This document shows positions 56,273 through 64,000 of a stretch of DNA of 64,000 nt, one piece after another (the stretch's first letter is position 1; each line of letters opens with the position of its first letter). The notes under the pieces are model-generated. The model saw only the letters and a program-made list of their open reading frames with translations, was not told the DNA's origin and did no database searches. Source of the stretch: Chitinophaga polysaccharea. Its GTDB lineage: Bacteria > Bacteroidota > Bacteroidia > Chitinophagales > Chitinophagaceae. The stretch is from the NCBI RefSeq assembly GCF_902150045.1, contig NZ_CABFVU010000001.1, forward strand, positions 1,922,001 through 1,986,000, in the 5' to 3' direction. The translations under genes were made by a program, and so were the position numbers.

Positions 56273-57214
56273 CTACCCTTCCTGAACAGTTTCCGGCTCG
56301 TGAGGAACTTCAATTTGTTTGATCCAAACGGCGTAATCGTTGGGATAAATCTGTTCGCCGAAATACTGTACATAGTTACGGGTAAATACAGCCCCGAAAT
56401 ACAGGATCGCCGCTGAATAGTATACCCATAGCAGTATAATAACAATAGAGCCGGCGGCACCATAAGTGGAGCTTACCCTGCTGGCGCCGAGATAGTAACC
56501 AATGGCAAACTTGCCGATCATAAAAAGGATGGCAGTGGCTACAGCACCCACCCGTACGTCTTTCCATTTGATCCTGGCATCCGGCAGCACCTTGAAAATG
56601 ATGGCAAATAAGGTGGAGATCACCAGGAAGGGCACTACAAAATCGGCCAGGGAGAAAAGAATACCCGATGTAATCCTGCCGGGAAGCAGGCTTATCACCA
56701 GGGAGGAAAATAATTCCACCAACCCGTTAATAGCCAATGATACCAGCAAAATGAACCCCAGGCTCACCACCAGCGAGAAAGACAACAACCTGTTCAGTAT
56801 CATGCGCAGCAGGCCGTTCTTTTTGGGTTTTGATTTAAGTCGCCAGATAAAATTAATAGAGTCCTGTATTTCCGCGAACACCCCGGTGGCGCCTATGGTC
56901 AGGGTAATAAACCCCACCATGGTAGCCCAGCTCATATCGCCAGAGAGGGACGCGTTTTTAATCATGGCCTGGATCTGAATGGCGGCGTCATTACCTACCA
57001 TTCCCCTGATCTGGCCATAAATATTCCCTTCTATGGCGTCTCTCCCCAGGAACAGGTCGCACAGGAAGATAATAATGATCAGCATGGGGGCTACGGAGAA
57101 TATGGTATAGTAGGCCAGTGCAGCGCTGAGCTTCATTACTTTATCGTCAATAAAATCGCTACCGGATTGCTTCAGCACCTGCCAGAAGACCTTCAGCTTG
57201 CTCGTTTTTTTCAT
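56273..57214 (-). CDS. YihY/BrkB-family inner-membrane protein
   Basis: The 313-residue protein has six membrane helices with the family pattern KLSAALAYYTIFSVAPMLIII near residue 28, a cytoplasmic loop with ATGVFAEIQDSINFIWRLK and the late GAVATAILFMIGKFAIGYYLG...YGAAGSIVIILLWVYYSA. These proteins were once called ribonuclease BN by mistake; their real function is unknown. It is the last gene of a three-gene minus-strand unit with the MazG-like and dtd genes. Confidence 0.9.
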   Translation of the reverse strand: MKKTSKLKVFWQVLKQSGSDFIDDKVMKLSAALAYYTIFSVAPMLIIIIFLCDLFLGRDAIEGNIYGQIRGMVGNDAAIQIQAMIKNASLSGDMSWATMVGFITLTIGATGVFAEIQDSINFIWRLKSKPKKNGLLRMILNRLLSFSLVVSLGFILLVSLAINGLVELFSSLVISLLPGRITSGILFSLADFVVPFLVISTLFAIIFKVLPDARIKWKDVRVGAVATAILFMIGKFAIGYYLGASRVSSTYGAAGSIVIILLWVYYSAAILYFGAVFTRNYVQYFGEQIYPNDYAVWIKQIEVPHEPETVQEG

Positions 57215-57255
57215 AGCAGCATTTTAATAACAGCAAACAAAAAGTATGCAGGCTG

Positions 57256-57585
57256 TTATGATTTCAATTTAGGGTTATTATGATGCCTTTGTGCATCACG
57301 GATATTCTTCTTTTCAAAATTCTTTTCCAGGGCCACCGTCATATCAATACCGGTTTGATTGGCGATACAAAGCAACACCCACATCACATCTGCCAGTTCA
57401 TCTGCCAGCAGCTTTTTATTATCGCTTTCTTTTGATGACTGGTCGCCATACTTGCGGGCCATGATGCGGGCCACTTCTCCCACTTCTTCCGTGAGGATAG
57501 CCATATTGGTAAGCTCACTGAAATAGCGTACACCAGTAGTATTGATCCAGTTATCAATTTTTTCCTGGGCTTCCTGAATGGTCAT
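57256..57585 (-). CDS. MazG-like nucleotide pyrophosphohydrolase
   Basis: The 109-residue all-helical protein has the MazG metal-binding pattern: LTEEVGEVARIM (E-x-x-E) and LADELADVMWVLLCIANQ (E-x-x-D). Such enzymes hydrolyse nucleoside triphosphates to monophosphates, removing damaged nucleotides. It lies between dtd and the YihY-type gene, with spacings of 37 and 41 bases, so all three are probably co-transcribed. Confidence 0.88.
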   Translation of the reverse strand: MTIQEAQEKIDNWINTTGVRYFSELTNMAILTEEVGEVARIMARKYGDQSSKESDNKKLLADELADVMWVLLCIANQTGIDMTVALEKNFEKKNIRDAQRHHNNPKLKS

Positions 57586-57622
57586 GGATTAATTTTTATT
57601 TATTAAAGATAACAGATTGATC

Positions 57623-58075
57623 TTATTCCCGGTTATGTGAGTCGATGATAATTGTAACCGGTCCATCGTTTAACAACGACACTTTCATATCGGCGCCAAA
57701 AATTCCCCGCTGGATAGTAGTACCCATATCCTGCTCCAGCTGCACGATCATTTTTTCATACAGGGGAATGGCCACATCGGGCTTACTGGCACGTATATAC
57801 GAAGGGCGGTTGCCCTTTTTCGTAGAGGCGTGCAGGGTAAACTGGCTTACCAGTAAAATATCGCCATGAACATCTTTAACAGACAGGTTCATTACTCCCC
57901 CGTCGTCATTAAAGATCCGGAGGTTCACTATTTTGGCGCTCAGCCAGTGGATGTCTTCTTCCGTATCAATATCTTCTATGCCCAGCAATACCAGCAGGCC
58001 CTGCTGGATTTCCCCTGTTACAGCTCCGTCTACTGTAACTGACGCCGAACTTACGCGTTGTATGACTGCTCTCAT
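57623..58075 (-). CDS. dtd: D-aminoacyl-tRNA deacylase
   Basis: This enzyme hydrolyses D-amino acids (and glycine) wrongly attached to tRNA. At 150 residues it has the full DTD set: MRAVIQRVSSASVTVDG at the start, VSQFTLHASTKKGNRPSY and the closing NDGPVTIIID (equivalent of the NxGP motif). It is the first gene of the unit with mazG-like and YihY-type genes. Confidence 0.95.
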   Translation of the reverse strand: MRAVIQRVSSASVTVDGAVTGEIQQGLLVLLGIEDIDTEEDIHWLSAKIVNLRIFNDDGGVMNLSVKDVHGDILLVSQFTLHASTKKGNRPSYIRASKPDVAIPLYEKMIVQLEQDMGTTIQRGIFGADMKVSLLNDGPVTIIIDSHNRE

Positions 58076-58174
58076 GGGTTTTCGTTTAACGCCGGAAAAT
58101 TAAGGCAAATCGTTTGTATCTGTAACATATCAGGGGTTGATAACGTTTAACAGGCACCAAAATCACTGTACGCT

Positions 58175-58633
58175 ATGGTTCGTATTTATTCCCTTTTAAT
58201 GGCCGGTTTGCTCTTGTTCGCTTCCTGCGAAGTTTCATCGGAAAAAAATCCCTGTGATGGTATTATGTGCGACTATATGGCGCCGATCTGTAAGTTCAGG
58301 CTGGTTGAGCCGGGAACCGGGCGTGATCTTGTTTATGGTCCTTATGCACGTATACTGCTTGACAGTATCAAAATCCAGATGAAGGACACCTCCATACAGG
58401 TAAAGCAGGTGATAGATACACCCAATAATACAGCGCTGTTATACTTTTCTGTACTGGGGCCTCAATCTTTACGGGTAGGCCGGCCTGATAAAGTAACCCT
58501 CGATAAACTAAATTTTCTGACAAGATCAGTTGGCTGCTGTGGTACTGAAATATATAGTTTACAGTTAAACGATAACCCTGTTGCTGTACCGAAAGACAGC
58601 AACAATATTTATCTCATCCCGTATAATTTATAA
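58175..58633 (+). CDS. Small lipoprotein with conserved-looking cysteines
   Basis: The 152-residue product has a lipoprotein signal ending LLFASC, where the cysteine (residue 19) is the likely acylation site. The mature protein has further cysteines (NPCDGIMCDY, PICKF and a GCCG near residue 128), probably forming disulfides in the periplasm. The pattern FRLVEPGTGRDLVYG occurs near residue 42. I do not recognise a family. It lies downstream of and divergent from dtd. Confidence 0.65.
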   Translation: MVRIYSLLMAGLLLFASCEVSSEKNPCDGIMCDYMAPICKFRLVEPGTGRDLVYGPYARILLDSIKIQMKDTSIQVKQVIDTPNNTALLYFSVLGPQSLRVGRPDKVTLDKLNFLTRSVGCCGTEIYSLQLNDNPVAVPKDSNNIYLIPYNL

Positions 58634-58840
58634 TAATTGTCTTAGGCTACCTCTGGTAACCGGCATAGATACCAACTGTAAAGAACCAGCTATTTCCGTG
58701 GTGTTAAGTTGCCATAAGCGCCCCATGGCAACAGCATGGATGCAGGAAGCCTGCTGCCTGGCAGTAAAAAAGGGCTATTCCCCGTAGTTTTAATAACTTG
58801 CCCTCCCTAAGACATCTTTTATATTAAAAATTAAATTAAA

Positions 58841-59239
58841 ATGAATATCGATGTGACCCCTGAGATCACATTCCGAACCGCCCGTAGCGGCGGCAGCGGC
58901 GGGCAAAATGTGAATAAGGTGGAAACCATGGTGGAAGGCTACTTTGATGTAATGGCTTCTGCCCTGTTGACCCATGAGCAAAAAACAATGCTGATGGAGA
59001 AGTTGTCGAACCGCATTAATACAGACGGCCTGCTCCAGATAAAATCCCAGACAGAGCGCACCCAGCTTGGCAACAAGCAGGAAGTGATCTCCAAAATGAC
59101 TGAGCTGATCAGTAAAGCCCTCATTCCCCGTAAGAAGAGAGTGCCCACCCGGCCCTCCAAAGCAGCCCGGGAGAAAAGGATGGAATCTAAAAAAAGACAC
59201 TCCGATAAGAAGCAGCAAAGAAGGGGAGGATTTGAATAG
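58841..59239 (+). CDS. arfB: Alternative ribosome-rescue factor ArfB (peptidyl-tRNA hydrolase)
   Basis: ArfB frees ribosomes stalled without a stop codon by hydrolysing the peptidyl-tRNA. The 132-residue protein has the catalytic GGQ at residues 20-22 within RSGGSGGQNVNK, then a small release-factor-like domain and a strongly basic C-terminal tail (about 98-130, rich in K and R) that inserts in the empty mRNA channel. The gene is preceded by an AT-rich leader and no clear promoter. The length and tail separate it from RF1/RF2. Confidence 0.93.
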   Translation: MNIDVTPEITFRTARSGGSGGQNVNKVETMVEGYFDVMASALLTHEQKTMLMEKLSNRINTDGLLQIKSQTERTQLGNKQEVISKMTELISKALIPRKKRVPTRPSKAAREKRMESKKRHSDKKQQRRGGFE

Positions 59240-59286
59240 CCCGTCGAAAGCTACGCTACAGCTGTTACATGCCCGTTTCTTCCATT

Positions 59287-59314
59287 AATCCGCAATTCGT
59301 AATCCGTAATTCGT
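59287..59314 (+). repeat. 14-bp tandem repeat upstream of the flippase gene
   Basis: AATCCGCAATTCGT (59287-59300) is followed at once by AATCCGTAATTCGT (59301-59314), differing at one base, then a partial third copy (AATT). Confidence 0.7.
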
Positions 59315-59339
59315 AATTTGCGACAAAATATTTTGGGAA

Positions 59340-60875
59340 TTGAGTATCAAGAACCTGGCAGGACAAACGATATTTTACGGATTAAGTAATATAGTGAGCA
59401 AACTGCTCAATTATTTCCTTACGCCCTTTTATCTGACCATCTTGACCCGTGCCTCTTTCGGGGAGATGTCCAACGTATATGCCTATATCCCGTTTGCCAA
59501 TATTGTGCTCACCTATGGTATGGAAACGGCTTTCTTTCGTTTTGCAAAAAAAGAGAACCAGGCGCATGTGCTGGGCACTTCCACCATTTCCCTGTTGCTT
59601 TCCACCATCAGCATCACCATTTTGCTGTTGCTGTTGCGATCGCCGGTCATTAATTCCTACGCCGGGGAACTTGCGGGGCTCAACGGACATCCTACTTATT
59701 ACACTTACGTAGTGCTCCTGATGGGTTTTGATGCGCTCACAGCCATTCCTTTTGCACAATTGAGACTGGAGGGGCGGCCTATGAGGTATGCCGCAATTCG
59801 TATAGCCGGTATAGTTACTACTATCTTTTTCAATATTTTCTTCCTGGTGATCTGTCCCAAACTATACGCTGCAGGTCATCACTGGTTGCCGGACCTGCAA
59901 AGCGGCAGCGATCAGACGGGTTATATTTACCTGAGCAATATGCTGGGCAGCGCCCTCACGCTGGTGTTATTCCTGCCCCAGATCCGTAAAATCGAATGGA
60001 AATTTGATGCCGGGTTATGGAAACAGATGATGCATTACGCCCTTCCGCTGATCATAGTGGGCATGGCGGGCATGGTAAATGAAACATTCGACAGGGCCTG
60101 GTTTTTACCCCAGTTCCTGCCCGGCAATGACATGGAGGCAAAAAAGGAGGTTATTGCCCTTTACAGCGCCAACTATAAACTGGCTATCCTGATCACCATG
60201 TTCATACAGGCATTCCGGTTAGGGGCGGAGCCTTTTTTCTTTAAACAGGCAGAAAGCGGGGATCCCAGGAAAATGTATGCACGGATCATGAAGCTGTTTG
60301 TGATCATGCTTTGCTTTATGTTCCTGTTTGTAAGCCTTTACCTGAATATATGGAAGGCGTTCCTGCGGATGCCCTTCTATTACCAGGGCATGCGTATTGT
60401 ACCGGTATTGCTGCTGGCCAACATGTTCCTGGGTATATATTACAATCTTACTATCTGGTTTAAGCTTACTGACCGCACCAAAACAGGCGCGGTGATCACC
60501 ATCATCACTGCCGTGCTGGCCTTTCTGCTCAACTACTGGTGGATCCCGGTAATGGGATACTATGGCGCTGCGCTGGCCACCATGGTATGCTATTTTATAC
60601 AGATGGTGATTTGCTATGTACTGGGGCAGAAGTATTACCCGATCCCTTATCATCTTCCCAAATTAATTACCTACACAGGGCTGGCCACCGGCATTTACTA
60701 CCTGTTCAGCTGGCTCAATGCGACAGTGCTGTCGCCTAAAGATATATATGCCCTCAAGCCCCTTCCCCTCGCAGTGGCAACGGCTTTCTTTGCGGCGTAT
60801 GCCTGGTTTATTTTCCGTATGGAGAAGAAGGAGTTTGCCCGGTTACCGGTGATCGGGAAGTTTATTAAAGTATAA
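59340..60875 (+). CDS. Oligosaccharide flippase family (Wzx-like / MOP superfamily) protein
   Basis: The 511-residue protein is almost entirely membrane helices (12-14) and starts with the family-typical IKNLAGQTIFYGLSNIVSKLLNYF segment. Proteins of this superfamily flip lipid-linked sugars across the inner membrane for O-antigen, capsule or teichoic-acid-like polymers. The start codon is TTG at 59340: the conserved N-terminus has no ATG and the next in-frame Met is about 43 codons later. Only 4 bases separate its stop from that of the convergent metallo-hydrolase gene. No polymer genes are adjacent. Confidence 0.85.
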   Translation: MSIKNLAGQTIFYGLSNIVSKLLNYFLTPFYLTILTRASFGEMSNVYAYIPFANIVLTYGMETAFFRFAKKENQAHVLGTSTISLLLSTISITILLLLLRSPVINSYAGELAGLNGHPTYYTYVVLLMGFDALTAIPFAQLRLEGRPMRYAAIRIAGIVTTIFFNIFFLVICPKLYAAGHHWLPDLQSGSDQTGYIYLSNMLGSALTLVLFLPQIRKIEWKFDAGLWKQMMHYALPLIIVGMAGMVNETFDRAWFLPQFLPGNDMEAKKEVIALYSANYKLAILITMFIQAFRLGAEPFFFKQAESGDPRKMYARIMKLFVIMLCFMFLFVSLYLNIWKAFLRMPFYYQGMRIVPVLLLANMFLGIYYNLTIWFKLTDRTKTGAVITIITAVLAFLLNYWWIPVMGYYGAALATMVCYFIQMVICYVLGQKYYPIPYHLPKLITYTGLATGIYYLFSWLNATVLSPKDIYALKPLPLAVATAFFAAYAWFIFRMEKKEFARLPVIGKFIKV

Positions 60876-60879
60876 GCCA

Positions 60880-61518
60880 CTACACCAGGAAGGGGTTGTG
60901 TTTTTTCTCAAAACCTATAGTGGTGGCCGGCCCGTGGCCGGGGAATACCCTTACCTCATCCGGTAATACAAACAACTGTTCCCGGATAGTTTTCAGCAGG
61001 GTAGCATGATTACCGCCCGGGAGATCCGTACGGCCAATGCTCTGGTAAAACAACACATCACCTCCTATCACGAAATGCTGACCCGGGCAGTAAAAGGCAA
61101 CACTCCCCGGAGAATGGCCAGGGGTAAACAATACCGTTAGTTCATCGGTACCGAAAAGGATCTTTTCCCCCTCTGCCAGGTAGCGGCCCGCTTCCGGGGA
61201 GGGATCAAACGGGATGTTGTACATCCCTGCCGCCCGCTGGGAATTATCCAGTACAGGCTGTTCCAGCTCATGAAACTCAGGCCGCACCTTATACGTATCC
61301 GATACCAATTTATTACCGAATATATGATCAAAGTGGCAGTGCGTATTCAATAATCTTATAACATTTAATCCCTGTGTTTGTATATATTGTAATAATTCTT
61401 TTCTTTCGTCCTGAAAATAACACCCTGGGTCTATAATTATACATTCCTTTTTTCCGTTAATAAGCAGGAAAGTGTTTTCTTGTAGGGGGCCAAAAGTGAA
61501 TTGTTGTATTTCAATCAT
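60880..61518 (-). CDS. MBL-fold metallo-hydrolase (glyoxalase II-like)
   Basis: The 212-residue protein has the metallo-beta-lactamase motif H60-C-H62-F-D64-H65 in NTHCHFDHIFG, the third metal-binding histidine in FTPGHSPGSVAFYC, the Asp in GGDVLF and a final FPGHGP histidine. This matches single-domain hydroxyacylglutathione hydrolase-like enzymes. The substrate is uncertain; it could be a thioester. It is divergent from the TolB-like gene and convergent with the flippase gene. Confidence 0.9.
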   Translation of the reverse strand: MIEIQQFTFGPLQENTFLLINGKKECIIIDPGCYFQDERKELLQYIQTQGLNVIRLLNTHCHFDHIFGNKLVSDTYKVRPEFHELEQPVLDNSQRAAGMYNIPFDPSPEAGRYLAEGEKILFGTDELTVLFTPGHSPGSVAFYCPGQHFVIGGDVLFYQSIGRTDLPGGNHATLLKTIREQLFVLPDEVRVFPGHGPATTIGFEKKHNPFLV

Positions 61519-61579
61519 TGTAACCCGATTTTTTTAGGCTAATTTTAAAACAGATCACAATATTATCAATACTTTCTGT

Positions 61580-64000
61580 ATGAACAGATTTATTACCAGG
61601 TTATTATTCCACGGTACCCTATTACTTGGAACGATAGTATCCCAGGCCCAGACCAATACAGTAGAATTCGGACAAAATCGTGTGCAGTTCAAGAATTTTA
61701 AATGGAGATACTATCAGAGCCGCCATTTCAATACCTATTTCGCCCAGAACGGGCTGGAACTCGGTAAGTATGCGGCACAGGTAGCCGAAAAGGAATTACC
61801 CCAGCTGGAACAGTTCATGGAATCAAACCCCAGGCAGCGTATTAATATTGTGGTTTACAACTCTTTCGGGGAAATGAAGCAGTCCAACATCGGGATTGGC
61901 GTGGACTGGCAGAATACAGGAGGGGTCACCAAACTGGTGGGCAATAAAATGATCGTTTATTTTGATGGCAACCACGAGAACCTCCGCCGCCAGATCCGGC
62001 AGGGAATTGCCCGTATTATGCTGGAAACACTGCTATTTGGGGAAGATATCGGCGAATTTGCCGGTAATGCAGCCCTGATCGACTTCCCAAAATGGTTCAC
62101 AGACGGCTTTATTGGTTATGCGGCTGAAAACTGGACCGCCAAACAGGATGAAGAACTGAAGCTCATCATCATGTCTGGCAAATACAGCAACTTCAACGCC
62201 CTTGCCTATGATCATACCCTCCTGGCAGGCCAGGCATTCTGGTACTACGTGGAAAGCAAATACGGAAAAGATGCCGTGCCTTACCTGATGTATATCACCC
62301 GCATCAACCGCGGGCTGAAAAAGGGATTTGAGCAGGTGCTGAACAAAACCCCCAAAAATGCCACCAAGGATTTCTTTGTATTTTACCAGAAGAGATTCCA
62401 GGAAGATAACCGCAGAAGGAAAACTTCCGCCAAAGGCCGCACTATTGTAGCCCAGGAAATTACGCCCAAAGCCGATTATTACCGCTTCAACCCTAATCCT
62501 AAAAATAATTCCTACGCTGTAGTCCAGTTCCGGAAAGGCGTATACAGGGTACAGATCCAGCTTGGCTGGAACAAGCCCAAAGTGTTGCTGCATAGCGGCG
62601 TAATGCAACTGGCCAACCAGGTAGATCCGAACTACCCGCAGATGGCATGGAATACAAAAGGTAACCGGCTGGCCGTGGTGTACGAACATGAAGGCAAAAC
62701 CAAACTGATGATCTATGACCTTATCACCCGTACGACTATACGCCAGGAGCTGCCCCAGTTCGACCGGGTCATAGACTTTAAATACATGCCAGTGCAGGAA
62801 AACACCCTGTTGCTTTCGGCTGTGAAAAACGGGCATACAGATATCTTTACCTACAACATCAGCAATTCCAAAACAGAGCAGATCACCAACGATGTGTATG
62901 ATGACCTGGATCCGTCATTTGCCGCATTTCCCGGCAAAAGCGGTATCCTTTACTCCTCCAACAGGCCAGGCCCTAAAGGAAGAGGAAGCGATACCTCGCT
63001 GATGAACAAGCCATTCAATATATTCATGGTCGACAACTGGAACAAAAGCTCTGAGAAACAGATCACCCAGCTGACCGACCTGCAGTATGGCAATGCCAAA
63101 CTGCCTATGCAATACAATACCACTCACTTTACCTTTGTTTCTGATGCCAACGGTATCCGTAACCGTTACGCCGGTTTCTTCAAATCGCAGGCCGACGGCG
63201 TGGATTCCCTTTTCTATGTGGGCTCTGAAATACTCCATAACCCTGACCAGGAAGAACTGGATTCCGCCCTGGCAGCCTATGGCTCTACAGCCCCCGATTC
63301 TGTAGAAGCCGTAACCATCACAAAAGATTCTACCTACACTTTCCCTATCTCCAATTACCCTTATGGTATCCAGGAATCAAGGATCACCGGCGAAAAAGGA
63401 GAAGTATCAGAAGTGGTGCAATATGCAGATATCAAACGCCTGATGAAGCTGAAAGTAGACACCGTGGTGTTGAAAAAAAGGAATATAACGGCAAAAAACA
63501 CCAATTTCAGAAGAGCACAGATGCATGCAGACAGCTTACGTTTAGGCCTGCCTACCTACCTGGCGCCAACGAAGGATACCTCTACGCATCCTAACTTCTT
63601 CCAGAATGAGTTTGGTAATGAGCCGGCAGATACTTCCACCGCTATTATTGCAAATGAACCTGCGCTGTTTGAAAAAAGAAAGGAGGATGAATCGATCCTT
63701 AAAAAATCGAAACTGTTCCCTTATAAATTCAAATTTGCCTCCGATTACCTGATCCTGCAACTGGACAACTCTATCCTGATAAATAAATACCAACCGTTTA
63801 CCGGTCCGCCGAGCGGCCCTATCCGCCTTACCGACCCGGTGAACGGATTGATCCGCATTGGGGTAAGCGACTTATTTGAAGATCTGAAGTTCAATGGCGG
63901 CTTCCGTATCCCGTCTTCCCTGCAGGGCTCTGAGTATTTCTTTTCGGCCAGTTACCTGAAGAAACGCTTCGACTATAAATTTACCTACTACCGCAAAGTA
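61580..64000 (+). CDS. TolB/PD40-like protein with inactive peptidase-MA-like N-terminal domain (3' truncated)
   Basis: The frame is open from the ATG at 61580 to the window end (807 codons), so the C-terminus is missing. A signal peptide (residues 1-23, ending SQAQ) is followed by a domain of about 240 residues resembling the zinc peptidase MA fold. At the place of the HExxH helix it reads NLRRQIRQG (134-142), and the downstream W-F-x-E-G motif reads KWFTDGF (171-177), so zinc ligands are missing. The middle part (about 300-480) contains beta-propeller-like repeats (VAYLSWNTKGNRLAVVYEH-type, DLDPSFAAFP). The late part (about 750 on: LIRIGVSDLFEDLKFNGGFRIP) looks like the start of an outer-membrane barrel. 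Its role is unknown. Confidence 0.8.
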   Translation, partial: MNRFITRLLFHGTLLLGTIVSQAQTNTVEFGQNRVQFKNFKWRYYQSRHFNTYFAQNGLELGKYAAQVAEKELPQLEQFMESNPRQRINIVVYNSFGEMKQSNIGIGVDWQNTGGVTKLVGNKMIVYFDGNHENLRRQIRQGIARIMLETLLFGEDIGEFAGNAALIDFPKWFTDGFIGYAAENWTAKQDEELKLIIMSGKYSNFNALAYDHTLLAGQAFWYYVESKYGKDAVPYLMYITRINRGLKKGFEQVLNKTPKNATKDFFVFYQKRFQEDNRRRKTSAKGRTIVAQEITPKADYYRFNPNPKNNSYAVVQFRKGVYRVQIQLGWNKPKVLLHSGVMQLANQVDPNYPQMAWNTKGNRLAVVYEHEGKTKLMIYDLITRTTIRQELPQFDRVIDFKYMPVQENTLLLSAVKNGHTDIFTYNISNSKTEQITNDVYDDLDPSFAAFPGKSGILYSSNRPGPKGRGSDTSLMNKPFNIFMVDNWNKSSEKQITQLTDLQYGNAKLPMQYNTTHFTFVSDANGIRNRYAGFFKSQADGVDSLFYVGSEILHNPDQEELDSALAAYGSTAPDSVEAVTITKDSTYTFPISNYPYGIQESRITGEKGEVSEVVQYADIKRLMKLKVDTVVLKKRNITAKNTNFRRAQMHADSLRLGLPTYLAPTKDTSTHPNFFQNEFGNEPADTSTAIIANEPALFEKRKEDESILKKSKLFPYKFKFASDYLILQLDNSILINKYQPFTGPPSGPIRLTDPVNGLIRIGVSDLFEDLKFNGGFRIPSSLQGSEYFFSASYLKKRFDYKFTYYRKV

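Noticed and set aside
58581..58787. 68-codon frame before arfB
   Set aside because: Overlaps the end of the lipoprotein gene in another frame and shows no protein-like features.
62033..62836. 267-codon minus-strand frame
   Set aside because: Antisense to the TolB-like gene, whose frame stays open and has recognisable domains.

Overview
The window comes from a member of the Bacteroidota, most likely the family Chitinophagaceae (Chitinophaga-like). The evidence is a SusD-type nutrient-binding lipoprotein, an Oar-like TonB-dependent receptor, DUF2490/DUF3078 outer-membrane proteins, a bacterial GGGP synthase, LytS/LytTR signalling, and the Bacteroidota -7 promoter element TAnnTTTG upstream of many genes. 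Shine-Dalgarno motifs are scarce. No rRNA, tRNA, CRISPR array, prophage or intact insertion sequence was seen. About 52 protein genes are supported; those at both window edges are truncated. The genus-level guess is inference.

Layout. 1-3.1 kb: SusD tail, outer-membrane and small exported proteins, and an AT-rich island bounded by inverted repeats. 3.1-13.7 kb: B12-dependent ribonucleotide reductase, divergent GGGP synthase, a LytTR/LytS two-component pair, dxs, a ferredoxin-fused reductase and a PAS protein with a histidine-kinase-like helix but no ATPase. 13.7-23.2 kb: a coiled-coil protein, an HAD phosphatase, a pirin/OsmC/YceI/pirin/AraC stress cluster, scpA, DUF3078, mscL, ppk2 and an EamA transporter. 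23.2-31.6 kb: frr, a WecA-type glycosyl-1-phosphate transferase, a lone N-terminal transketolase half, LolC/E-like permease with rbfA, an MsbA-like exporter and a glycosyltransferase-HAD fusion.

31.6-45.1 kb: a histone-H1-like/DksA-like fusion behind ileS, a PepSY-like protein, a gene-poor 0.9 kb stretch, a cysteine-rich AraC regulator, an AsmA-like protein, gyrB, and a tight two-gene unit encoding a TPR-AAA ATPase and a TPR membrane protein. 45.4-64 kb: lipoprotein, TonB-dependent receptor, SIMPL protein, mfd, ferredoxin reductase, glyS, a BrkB/MazG/Dtd operon, lipoprotein, arfB, flippase, metallo-hydrolase, and the start of a large TolB-like protein whose N-terminal metallopeptidase-like domain lacks its zinc-binding residues.

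Most of the window is housekeeping: translation (ileS, glyS, frr, rbfA, dtd, arfB), DNA metabolism (nrdJ, gyrB, mfd, scpA), isoprenoid and envelope synthesis. The parts most worth following up are the TPR-AAA/TPR-membrane pair, the H1-DksA fusion, the glycosyltransferase fused to an HAD domain with an altered nucleophile, the pseudopeptidase-TolB protein and the ATPase-less PAS protein. Functions are read from motifs and general family knowledge; no database search was run.
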